Notes under the pieces: model-generated | Database searches by the model: none | Told to the model about the DNA's origin: nothing | What the model saw: the letters and a program-made list of their open reading frames with translations, nothing else | Made by a program: the position numbers and the translations under genes | NCBI GenBank assembly: GCA_905116865.2 | Contig: CAJHNH020007057.1 | Coordinates: 130,100 to 194,099, forward strand | Reading direction: 5' to 3' | Source of the DNA: Candidula unifasciata | Lineage: Eukaryota > Mollusca > Gastropoda > Stylommatophora > Geomitridae | DNA length: 64,000 nucleotides | Shown: positions 55,683 to 64,000 of the stretch, one piece after another | Layout: the number at the start of each line of letters is the position of its first letter | Position numbering within the stretch: position 1 is the first letter of the stretch

Positions 55683-56129
55683 TTTCCCAAGAAATATATC
55701 TTTTAAAAAATGTTTAAAAGTTGTGTGTTTAAATATAATCATACGCAAAATGTTAAGTCACTATGCAGTTACAGCCTACCGAAGTACATTATTCAAGCAC
55801 ATTGGGCACTGCCCAAAAACAAAATGTCAACCCAAATCCGTAAAAAGAGCATTAAAAGGGTACTTTCATAAAGTATAGTTAGCTAACATGACACCGATAC
55901 CACCCAGTGAGAGCCAAGTGCTCCATCGAAATGTAAAAGCTAGCAATAAATACCCAGTAGACGTTATGGCATAGAAATTGATCCTTTTAGTTTATGCCAA
56001 CAAACTTCAGACTACTATTAATTCTTAAGCATTCCAAGCTCTTGAGGTTCACTGATACAGATATCACCAGCCTCCGCTCATCTCTGTGACCTGACTTCTC
56101 TATTAAATTGGTGACTCCACGTGTTTGTA

Positions 56130-56640
56130 GGTCTCTACGCGTTCAAAGTCTATGGTTAAGCACCAGCAAGAAAATCAAAATTGAAATTTTGGGAGCATGC
56201 GTCTTACTTGTAGCGACATAGGGATGTGAGTTGTGGACTTTCTTCCAGTCTTTCAGAAAGAAAATAAGAGTTTGAGCTGAAAAGCTATAAGAAGATTATC
56301 AGAATACCACGGACATAAAAGAGAAGAAATACTGACATTTTAAAAGATGTGAATATCAAGGAAGATTAGAAGATTAGCTAATAAACAGAATCTTGTCTCA
56401 GAAGCTGAAATATTTTAGTCATATCAAGCACCATGGTAGATTGCAAAAAAAAAAAATGGTAGAAGAAGGCATGATACCAGGAAGGAGGGGTAGGGGCCGA
56501 CTAACATGAAGATGGGCACAGAATATAAGTAACTCCTTGAATATGAAAGAACACGAGGCGAGAGAGCTGGCGAGAGATGTTTCGTTTAGGCAGACCGTGA
56601 TGAGATCAACATTCTGCAAAGGACCTGCTATATGATTATG
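56130..56640 (+). pseudogene. LINE 3' fragment, family of 27033-27740
   Basis: AAAGTCTATGGTTAAGCACC, GGATGTGAGTTGTGGACTTT, AGGCATGATACCAGGAAGGA and ATTCTGCAAAGGACCTGCTA follow the same order as in the 27033 copy, with many indels. A piece of another LINE end (ACTCTTGAGGTTCACTGATA type) precedes it at 56030-56130. Confidence 0.8.
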
Positions 56641-56769
56641 TATATTTCTCCATCATATTCTTAGTCTGTCTTATGGTCTACTTCCATTCAATTCTTCTAC
56701 AGGCAAAGTTTTGTCTTTCTGATACATCAATATTTAGTTTTCTATTATATTTAAGTCCCTTCCTATTAT

Positions 56770-57015
56770 AGTCTTTGGAAATTGGTAGTCACGTCTATCC
56801 ACAACCTTCTGTCTTGTGTACTTTCAATCAGTTCTGACACAGATGAACCTCCATGCCATGATGTCAGCTTGTTCAGCATCTTTTCTTGTGGTCTCCCTCT
56901 GCCTCTTTTCCCCTCCAACCTTCCCACTGTCACGATATGGCTCCAGGTTTTTCTATCCTATGACACGACCAAAGAATGTACACTGTGTTATTCTGATGAG
57001 TGCGATCAGTTTTCT
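56770..57015 (-). mobile_element. LINE 3' end, antisense
   Basis: TGTGTACTTTCAATCAGTTC, TGCCATGATGTCAGCTTGTT, CCTCTTTTCCCCTCCAACCT and CTATGACACGACCAAAGAAT are antisense to the 13875-type LINE end. Confidence 0.65.
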
Positions 57016-57029
57016 TCATGAGTCAGTTT

Positions 57030-57412
57030 CTTGTGGCCTCAAGGCATGGCGTTCCCCTCGAGTGCTGGAGGTTCCGGGTTCAGGACCCGGTGAAGGCTGG
57101 GATTTTTTCATGTGGACTTCTAGTAATTTCCCCTGGTCTCTGGGTAGTAAGACTGAATGCCCGTGTGTATTGTTGCGCACGTAAAAAATCCCTTAGCAGT
57201 TGGAAATCAAAAAACAGTAACCTAACGGCGCTGCCTAGGCAAAATTTGGAGTTAAAAATCTACCCAAAGTATTTCAGGATCCTCGCCGGTGCTGCGGAGT
57301 TCGTGCACTGCGCGGAGATTCTTCGGACTCAGCCTTGAGTCAAAAGCAAAACGGAGCACTCATGGGTTACTAACCGTGTGCCATGATGTTGATCCGTCAT
57401 CTAAACCTAAAC
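57030..57412 (+). mobile_element. SINE family 4
   Basis: TGTGGCCTCAAGGCATGGCG, B box GGGTTCAGGACCCGG, GTGGACTTCTAGTAATTTCC, GGATCCTCGCCGGTGCTGCG and TTACTAACCGTGTGCCATGA. Confidence 0.88.
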
Positions 57413-57514
57413 CATTTGTCTATAAAACCACATCTCTTGTCGCTTTCAAATAATATCATCCAACTGTAAGCCCCTAAACCTTTATTAAAACAGCCAAGGA
57501 AAACAGCAACTTAC

Positions 57515-57617
57515 AGCATCTTCGTCCTCATCTGAAGATATCTCTTTCGGCCTTGAGGGAAGGACTGGTCGAGGTGCAGGAACTGGAGCAGACATGGCTG
57601 CAGGGTTCAACTTGGGA
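57515..57617 (-). CDS. GAB-family docking protein, internal exon
   Basis: A 103-bp exon between CTTGTGTCTGCAG and GTAAGTTG (enters in phase 2, leaves in phase 0). It encodes PKLNPAAMSAPVPAPRPVLP, SRPKEISSDEDEDA. P-V-L-P-S-R fits the class II SH3-binding pattern PxxPxR, and the SSDEDED stretch is a likely CK2-type acidic site. Proline-rich SH3 sites for GRB2 lie in this part of GAB proteins. An internal alternative acceptor (CCCTGCAG before CCATG) would give another phase and does not join the upstream exon at 58734, so the first acceptor is preferred. Confidence 0.85.
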
Positions 57618-57829
57618 CTGCAGACACAAGTTAAAATAATACTCTCATAATAATCTCATTGGCCATGCCTCCATTAATCCTTCTTCAAACAGCAAAGCAC
57701 TGCTGTCATGTGCAGATTGCAGCTCTGAGTCTTCATGCAGTCACTATAGCTTTCCATATTTTGTAATACTGAATTAATCTCATTTTACACAATCAACTTG
57801 GCAGCCACATGTATATACAAGTTAAAGTT

Positions 57830-57970
57830 AAGATTGGCAAATCAGCCATGTGGATTGGCACCTGAGACAATAGATCACGTCCTCTATGACTGTCCCAAAT
57901 ACAACATATCAAGCCAAAACTTTTGGCCCAAGAGAAACATCGAAGCCAAACTTTACGGGTCGTAACAATA
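57830..57970 (+). pseudogene. LINE polyprotein C-terminal zinc tail fragment
   Basis: CGLAPETIDHVLYDCPKYN then NFWPKRNIEAKL, closely like the 37800-38175 copy. Confidence 0.7.
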
Positions 57971-58104
57971 GACAGTGAAGTTCATACTAGAGATAACACT
58001 GCAAATATAGATAATCTATTTTTGAAGTGAGTGAAAGAAGAAGAAGAAGATTTTTTTATTATCTAGGGTGACCTCTATAATGGCCTGCTGGTTCAAAAGC
58101 TTGT

Positions 58105-58400
58105 GTCTGAAGCCTTTTTCTTCTTCTCTGCAGTCACCAGCTGTAAACTCCGACAGAAAGTTCTGGCTGTTCAACCACCTCTGGAATTTAGACTTGTTCC
58201 AGAAGCTGAGTGTTGCGTGCAGATCCATTTTACAGATCTGACTTGTGTGCAGGCTGTTGGTTTCTATCCTCTCAGGCAGATGCACTTTGACTTTGAAGGA
58301 AACCTCCAATTAGTAGACTTTTATATCACGCTTGCAGGAGAGGCAGTGGGTAAATTCTTTTTTCCTCACAGAGAGGGCCCCAGAACACACAAGGGAAGGG
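58105..58400 (-). mobile_element. SINE family 2, antisense
   Basis: GTCACCAGCTGTAAACTCCG, TTGCGTGCAGATCCATTTTA, CTCAGGCAGATGCACTTTGA and CCCCAGAACACACAAGGG. Confidence 0.85.
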
Positions 58401-58424
58401 TCTGAATCCATACTGAGTCAGTTT

Positions 58425-58640
58425 TCTCAGACCTGATCTTGGCTCTCAGGTCAACCCAACCTGAAATTGGGTACCAGGTAATCTCCCGTCAAGTAAAAGT
58501 GGCCCAGGTAATCTCCTGTGAAGTAAAGGTAGCCCAGCTGTTGTTGACCAAATCCGCAAAGGCCGACTAGACTACAAAATATGACTCTACATCCTTCACC
58601 CGCTAGCGTAAGAAGGTTCCTTTATTTTATTTTATTTAGT
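58425..58640 (+). mobile_element. SINE family 3, head-truncated
   Basis: CTTGGCTCTCAGGTCAACCC, GGGTACCAGGTAATCTCC, a local duplication (GGTAATCTCCYGTSAAGTAA twice), AAATCCGCAAAGGCCGACTA and GCGTAAGAAGGTTCC. Confidence 0.7.
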
Positions 58641-58733
58641 GTGCCCTCTAAACTTCATTTCTTTTCTCTGCTTCTATAAATGTTGATCACTACCTGTGAA
58701 TGTATTTCTCATGCTTGAATGAATGATACACAC

Positions 58734-58821
58734 CTGGGTTTTGGAGAGATATTGTTGGTATTTTGATTTCGCTTGAAACTTCTGGTCCTTTGTGTACTGA
58801 AGATTATAGCTGTATTTTCAT
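58734..58821 (-). CDS. GAB-family docking protein, internal exon
   Basis: An 88-bp exon between TTTCAATTGCAG and GTGTGTATC enters in phase 1 and leaves in phase 2. It encodes DENTAIIFSTQRTRSFKRNQ then NTNNISPKP. R-T-R-S-F-K-R is a basic, possibly phosphorylatable (R-x-x-S-like) motif. Its phases fit both the upstream exon (61481, leaves in phase 1) and the downstream exon (57617, enters in phase 2), which is the main reason for including it. Family similarity is weak in this linker. Confidence 0.78.
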
Positions 58822-59339
58822 CTGCAATTGAAAAACATGCAAAATCAGCCAGCAGTTAGATGAGTACATGAGAACAGCAGGCTGACAAGAAAGATGTGGG
58901 TGGATGGAGAAACGCAGACATCACAGATAAGCAAATGACATTACCACAAGCTAGGCAACTAGCAAGACAGGAAACTAGATCTAACTCCTCTCTGTGACAC
59001 TTTACAGCATAAATAGTAGGACAAAAAAGAAGAATTAAACAAAATTACTCACAATCAAAAGAAACCAGAAGAAAGAATTAAAATTACTTACTATCAAAAG
59101 AAACCAGGCTGTTACATTTAAATCCTGTCTAAACATATTCTTGATGCAAGTAATGAGACAAAGAAAACTTCAGTACATTGTGACAACAGGATAGTTGGAT
59201 GGGAGAAAGAAGCAGGGAAGACCAGGATGTAACCAGGTAATCACTGAGCCGTAACAGGCAGCCAGACTGGAAGGATCTGCACCACTGGGTGGTGAACTGA
59301 TACATGACAAGGCAGATGTGGTCAGGGCCCTATGAGATC

Positions 59340-59570
59340 AAGCAATGGAGTCAAAAGCGAAACAAGATTATTACGACCTCGAGAGAATGAGGCATCTTGG
59401 TGTAACTAGAGGATCAAGCTGGCTCACTACACTAAGGGGAAAGGCAAGACAGACATATAACCAGATTACGATCGGTATCATCAGTATTGAAACTCTGTGC
59501 TGGCTGCTGAAGTTGAGGACAGAGAATGCATGGGAATGCTTCGAGTGCTGTGATGTCAATTCTTGACTCA
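59340..59570 (+). repeat. Dispersed LINE-like repeat (pair with 18240-18530)
   Basis: The translation LERMRHLGVTRGSSWLTTLR is similar to the antisense product near 18307-18480. The element is unclassified. Confidence 0.55.
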
Positions 59571-60605
59571 ACTCAACAAGTCAACTCATTGAGCTGTGCG
59601 GATCTGTGGTTAAGAGATCAGCGAATAGGTTTAACAATTTCATGACCTGCGACACTGCATTAGGATTTGATTTCCACTGCGGAAGGTTCCAGTATTCCCA
59701 AAGACAACATCCTTTACCACTGAGATGTCACATAAATTATTTTTTTTTACGATTCGGCATTACCGCATATAGATGGCTGAGAGTAGACCTAGGTTGTTAA
59801 GCGTTTACTCCACAGACTAGGTATCTCATTATTAGATTTGTATCTGTAATGATGCTATAAATAGGGATAACATCAGGGTATGACTGGCATAATTGGGTAA
59901 GTCCCTGATAGCATGGGTTTCACGGATATATGGTGAAAAGACAAGAGTGAGTGAGTCATGTGTGAATGCCAGATCTGGGGGATTGAGAATGAGGTGGTCA
60001 TTCTGTGACTGGGTCCCAGATTGGAAGGGTGGAAGGATGTGAAGCTGAATCTGTGAAGGTGAATCCAGAGTGAGAAGTGCACACATGGATCTGAATCAGA
60101 GTCGAATGAATGTTAGTGCTGAACGACAAGGCAGGCAGCACTATTGAATGATCGTTTAGGCCAGCCGTTGTGTTTCACAGTATGTTAGTTGAGCCAGCCG
60201 TGCACATGCCAGTGTCCATTGTCTGAAGCATGGCTAGAGACTCAATGCGTGAGCAAGGCGAGATTGCCCGAATGGCGTAAGTTAGTTCATCTGTTGATTC
60301 ATGTCGCTTGTGTTATGTTGACAATAAACTTGTGAAATGCGTCACCTGTTGTCGACCGTCATTTAAAGTTGTGTGGCCGTTAAGAGAAGTGCCGTCTGGC
60401 TAGAATGAACTGTGACCTAACACCTAGACACCAGAATTAGTGTTGAATCTGCACCAGAGAGATTGAGTGTGGAGGAGACACATTACAGTATCCAATTACA
60501 ATCTATTGCAATGGTAAAGAAATATAGGTAATGGTAGATACTAGAGATATACAGTATTTTTTCCCCTGTGTAGAACATATATTTTTCCAAATTTATTAAC
60601 TTTAA
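59571..60605. other. GAB intron, no feature recognised
   Basis: No supported exon or clear repeat family. Confidence 0.5.
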
Positions 60606-60609
60606 AAAT

Positions 60610-60621
60610 GGGGGGGGGGGG

Positions 60622-60656
<35 letters not shown>

Positions 60657-60670
60657 TGTGTGTGTGTGTA
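60610..60670. repeat. G run and GT microsatellite
   Basis: About 14 G (60610-60623) followed by about 22 GT units. Confidence 0.93.
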
Positions 60671-61480
60671 TTATACAAGAAATGTGTTTAAAATAGTTAT
60701 TTCCTAATTTTGGGCTAAAAATAGGGGTAATCTTATACATGAGGGCAGTATTTCAACAAGAGAAGTTCGATCAAAGAAATGACAGAGGCAGGGGAGATAT
60801 CTACAGTAATGAACCTCAAGGGTTTGGAATGCTAAAGAAGAACACAATCCAATGCATGAACAAGTAAGTAAAAAAAATGTAACAATGTAAAAAAACAGCA
60901 AGGGAAAAATCAAAACTCATCCACTAAATGTGCAAAGTTTAAGTTAAAATTAGAGCCAAGAGAGCCAGACTTCACTGCACAGAACACAAACTGCCTAGCT
61001 CCAGTGACAATCCCTAGCAATCTCTGTAAAACTGCTTAATCAAGTGACTGTCCATCTAAACCAGTGGTTCTCAACCTAAGGGTGGGGGCACAAGGAAGTA
61101 ACAAGGGAGATCTCAAGCGATTTTGAAGCTGCAGTTGTACTTGAAGTAATCTGTTAAACTCACATTTTCCCAACAGTTTAATTAAAAAATAAAAAATGTT
61201 TATAACTATTTATAAAACAAAGAGCCAATGACATTTTTGTTTTCGTGAGCCACTTGATTATCTACTGTTAAAGATCAACAAACATCTAATGATTCTCAAA
61301 CAAGACCCTGGAAACAGTGTCCTGGTAATAAACAGGTCTGACTACAAAGCCAAAATGGAAGATATTTTACCAATCCAAATTGCAACCAGAGGCCACTACT
61401 AAAAAACTGGGAGACTTAGAATGCAAAATGAAGAAAGTAATTCAGTAGCTTCTAAGTAGAAAATTTATTAGCATACTGAC
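60671..61480. other. GAB intron with possible hAT MITE end
   Basis: CCAGTGGTTCTCAACCTAAG at 61062-61081 resembles the hAT MITE terminus. The other end was not found. Confidence 0.4.
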
Positions 61481-62518
61481 CTTGAACGTTCAGTGAGATA
61501 CCATCAAGGCCACGAGGGCTAATGGAGGCAGGTTGTGGGTTTGTGCGAGCAGGTGGGCGGGCTGGTGCTCCTGATGGCACAGGTAAGGCGGAAGAAGACG
61601 GTGGTGACTGGTATAATGAAGGACTAGCAGAGTTGGCATCAGACGACTCTCCTGCAGAATCTGTTCGTGGCGGCGGCGGCACCGCAAGCAGAACCAATCC
61701 CAATTCTGTGAGATCTGTATTTGGTTCTGCTGGAGTTCCACCTCCAGAAACTAGGTGTAGTTCATTAGATCCAGCTTTATTCTGAGTGTTCAGGTAAGTG
61801 TGTGTGGAGGGATTTGTGGGGGTGTAGCGGCTGGGTCGCGGAGGCACCACCACTATATGTGAGTGTCCTGACTGAAGAGCTCGCGACAAATGATGGGTAG
61901 ATGACCTCGGGACATCATATCCTGGGGTCTGACGAACTGTATGATGTTTTGGGGGTGCTAGGACTGTATTCATTAAATTTGGCTCCGTCGAGATATTTCC
62001 AGCTGGCGGTAAGTTCTGGTATGGGGACTGAAGATGCCCTGGTTTAGGTGGCCGAGCTGGAGGAGTTTCACCATCAGATGACACTATCGGATCACGTCGT
62101 GGAGGAGGATGATCATAACACTCGGTTGGGGTTGGTGATCGATCCCCGCCACCCGATGAAGCCCACGAGTCGTTGTGAGCACTGAGGCTGGAGTGAGGGC
62201 TGTGGCCACGAGGTGGTGGTGGTATATCATAGGATAAGTCTCTTCCAGTCTCGTCCGTTTCAAGTGTCCTTCCTCGAACAGGCCGAACTGGGGGCACTTT
62301 GTACAGGTCAGAAGAGTCTTTGCGGCTTGAAGCTTCTGACAATCGTGGTGCTGGAGGATGGTCGTATAGACTAAGTGAAAACACTTCATCTTCTAAATTG
62401 TGTGTCCCATTGCTCTGGCTGTGAAGCTTCTGGGGAGGGGCGGGAGCTTCAAAATCTGGCACACTTTCAACACTCTCTCTTCTATCAACAGGAACCGGTT
62501 GTCCAGTTGTGCAATTCT
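61481..62518 (-). CDS. GAB-family docking protein, large central exon
   Basis: A 1038-bp exon between AAATTTTTTCCAG and GTCAGTATG (enters in phase 1, leaves in phase 1) with 345 complete codons and no stop. It is a proline- and serine-rich, disordered docking region. YxxP sites that fit CRK-family SH2 domains lie at exon residues 52 (YDHP), 73 (YKVP), 97 (YDIP), 135 (YDHP), 201 (YDVP) and near 318 (YQSP). YxN sites for the GRB2 SH2 domain are YQNL (167) and YLNT. RPPKP at 156-160 fits the RxxK core bound by the GRB2 C-terminal SH3. No YxxM (PI3K p85) site was seen here. The PH domain must lie on exons to the right of the window. The protein would act downstream of receptor tyrosine kinases at the plasma membrane. 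Confidence 0.88.
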
Positions 62519-62559
62519 CTGGAAAAAATTTAACCAAAAGTACAGTAATCAACCACGAT

Positions 62560-64000
62560 TATAACAAGACGGTGGAGTTAGATTGGACTTATCTAATGGC
62601 AGATGTGGACTGGATTTGATGGAGAAGTGGGAATTGACTAATTTGATGGAGGAGTAGGATGGGACATGTCCAGTGGAGGAGCTGATAAGATATCCGATGG
62701 AGTAGTTGAACTGGACATATCTGATTGAGGAATGAGATGGGTCATCTGATGGAGGAATCAGACTGGTCATATCTATGGAGGAGTTGCACTCGGCATACAT
62801 GATGGCGTCAGACTGGACGTTCGATGGAGGAATCAGACTGGTCATATCTGATGGAGGAGTTGCACTAGACATATCTGACAGAGGAATGAGATGGGTCATC
62901 TGACTGAGGAATCAGACTGATCATATCTGATGCAGGAGTTGCACTAGGCATACATGATGGCGTCAGACTGGACGTTCGATGGAGGAATCAGACTGGTCAT
63001 ATCTGATGGAGGAGTTGCACTAGACATATCTGTCAGAGGAATGAGATGGGTCATCTGACTGAGGAATCAGACTGGTCATATCTATGGAGGAGTTGCACTG
63101 GGCATATAGGATGGCGTCAGATTGGACGTTTGATGGAGGAATCAGACTGGTCATATCTATGGAGGAGTTGGACTGGGCATTCATGATGGCGTCAGACTGG
63201 ACGTCCGATGGAGGAATCAGATTGGTCATATCTATGGAGGAGTTGCACTAGGCATACATGATGGCGTCAGACTGAACATTCGATGGAGGAATCAGACTGG
63301 TCATATCTATGGAGGAGTTGCACTAGGCATACATGATGGCGTCAGACTGGACGTCCGATGGAGGAATCAGACTGGTCATATCTATGGAGGAGTTGGACTG
63401 GGCATTCATGATGGCGTCAGACTGGACGTCCGATGGAGGAATCAGACTGGTCATATCTATGGAGGAGTTGCACTAGGCATACATGATGGCGTCAGACTAA
63501 ACGTTCGATGGAGGAATCAGACTGGTCATATCTATGGAGGAGTTGCACTAAGCATACATGATGGCGTCAAACTGGACGTTCGATGGAGGAATCAGACTGG
63601 TCATATCTGATGGAGGAGTTGCACTAGACATATCTAACAGAGGAATGAGATGGGTCATCTGACTGAGGAATCAGACTGGTCATATCTGATGGAGGAGTTG
63701 TACTAGACATTTCTGACAGAGAAATGAGATGGGTCATCCGACTGAGGAATCAGACTGGTCATATCTGATGGAGGAGTTGCACTAGGCATATCTGACAGAG
63801 GAATGAGATGGGTCATCTGACTGAGGAATCAGACTGGTCATATCTATGGAGGAGTTGCACTGGGCATATAGGATGGCGTCAGACTAAACATCCGATGAAA
63901 GAAATGGACTGAATATATCTGATGCAGGAATTGAATTAGGCATATTTGATGAAGGAGTTGGACTGGTAATATCTGATGGAGCTAGAGTAGACAACAGATG
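62560..64000. repeat. 75-bp minisatellite in a GAB intron
   Basis: Unit of about 75 bp with GAGGAATCAGACTGGTCATA, TCTATGGAGGAGTTGCACTA, GGCATACATGATGGCGTCAG and ACTGGACGTTCGATG. An alternative shorter unit includes CAGAGGAATGAGATGGGTCA. It runs off the right edge. The unit is a multiple of three and keeps partial - strand frames open (MTSLIPPS repeats), but stops break it repeatedly. Confidence 0.92.

Noticed and set aside
57515..57597. Alternative acceptor for the GAB exon (CCCTGCAG)
   Set aside because: It would need a phase 1 upstream exon; the longer form fits the phase 2 exit of 58734-58821. It could still be used if that exon is skipped, since 61481 exits in phase 1.
61522..61785. Opposite-strand frame over the GAB exon
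   Set aside because: Shadow of the GC-rich, proline-coding exon.

Overview
The window looks like a 64 kb piece of a lophotrochozoan genome, most probably a gastropod mollusc. It has AT-rich introns with canonical GT/AG splice sites and a metazoan gene content. Minisatellites, microsatellites, tRNA-like SINEs, LINE 3' ends and small DNA transposons fill the space between exons. The taxon call is an inference; no rRNA, mitochondrial or lineage-diagnostic gene is present. No prokaryotic features, CRISPR arrays or operons were seen.

Two host genes can be reconstructed from phase-compatible exons. On the + strand (exons at 1232-1316, 3073-3168, 5236-5302, 13164-13318 and 14336-14455) is the 3' part of a carbonic anhydrase-related protein gene of the CA10/CA11 type. 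Its first exons lie upstream of the window. Two of the three zinc-ligand histidines are replaced, so it is predicted to be a catalytically dead, secreted binding protein. On the - strand (61481-62518, 58734-58821, 57515-57617, 55413-55436, 52758-53042) is the 3' part of a GAB-family docking protein gene (GRB2-associated binder). It has several YxxP tyrosines, SH3-binding proline motifs, a 24-nt microexon and a C-terminal exon with the paired SHP2-type tyrosine sites. That last exon also carries a histidine-rich insert. The PH domain exons should lie beyond position 64000.

Between the two genes (about 15-52 kb) I see mostly repeats, plus four possible orphan exons (20029, 21741, 25170, 26867). 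Mobile DNA includes: a recent Ty3-type LTR retrotransposon on the - strand (43718-49199) with two 691-bp LTRs that look identical, gag and protease, but no reverse transcriptase core or integrase; fossils of an IS630/Tc1-like transposase and a mariner transposase; pieces of several LINE families; five or more SINE families, several with clear target-site duplications; a hAT-type MITE with a perfect 8-bp duplication; and two copies of a MITE whose ends read like TTTCCCCGAAAATAAGACC. Tandem arrays have units of 24, 27, 30, 32, 40, 46, 47, 68 and 75 bp.

The layout shows nested insertions (SINE into minisatellite, LTR element into a TATG microsatellite, LINE piece into a MITE, hAT MITE into a LINE tail), which gives a relative chronology. 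Repeats also touch gene function: a 46-bp array forms the splice acceptor of one CARP exon, a CTGT array starts about a dozen bases after a CARP donor, and a MITE lies in the GAB 3' UTR and supplies a possible poly(A) signal.
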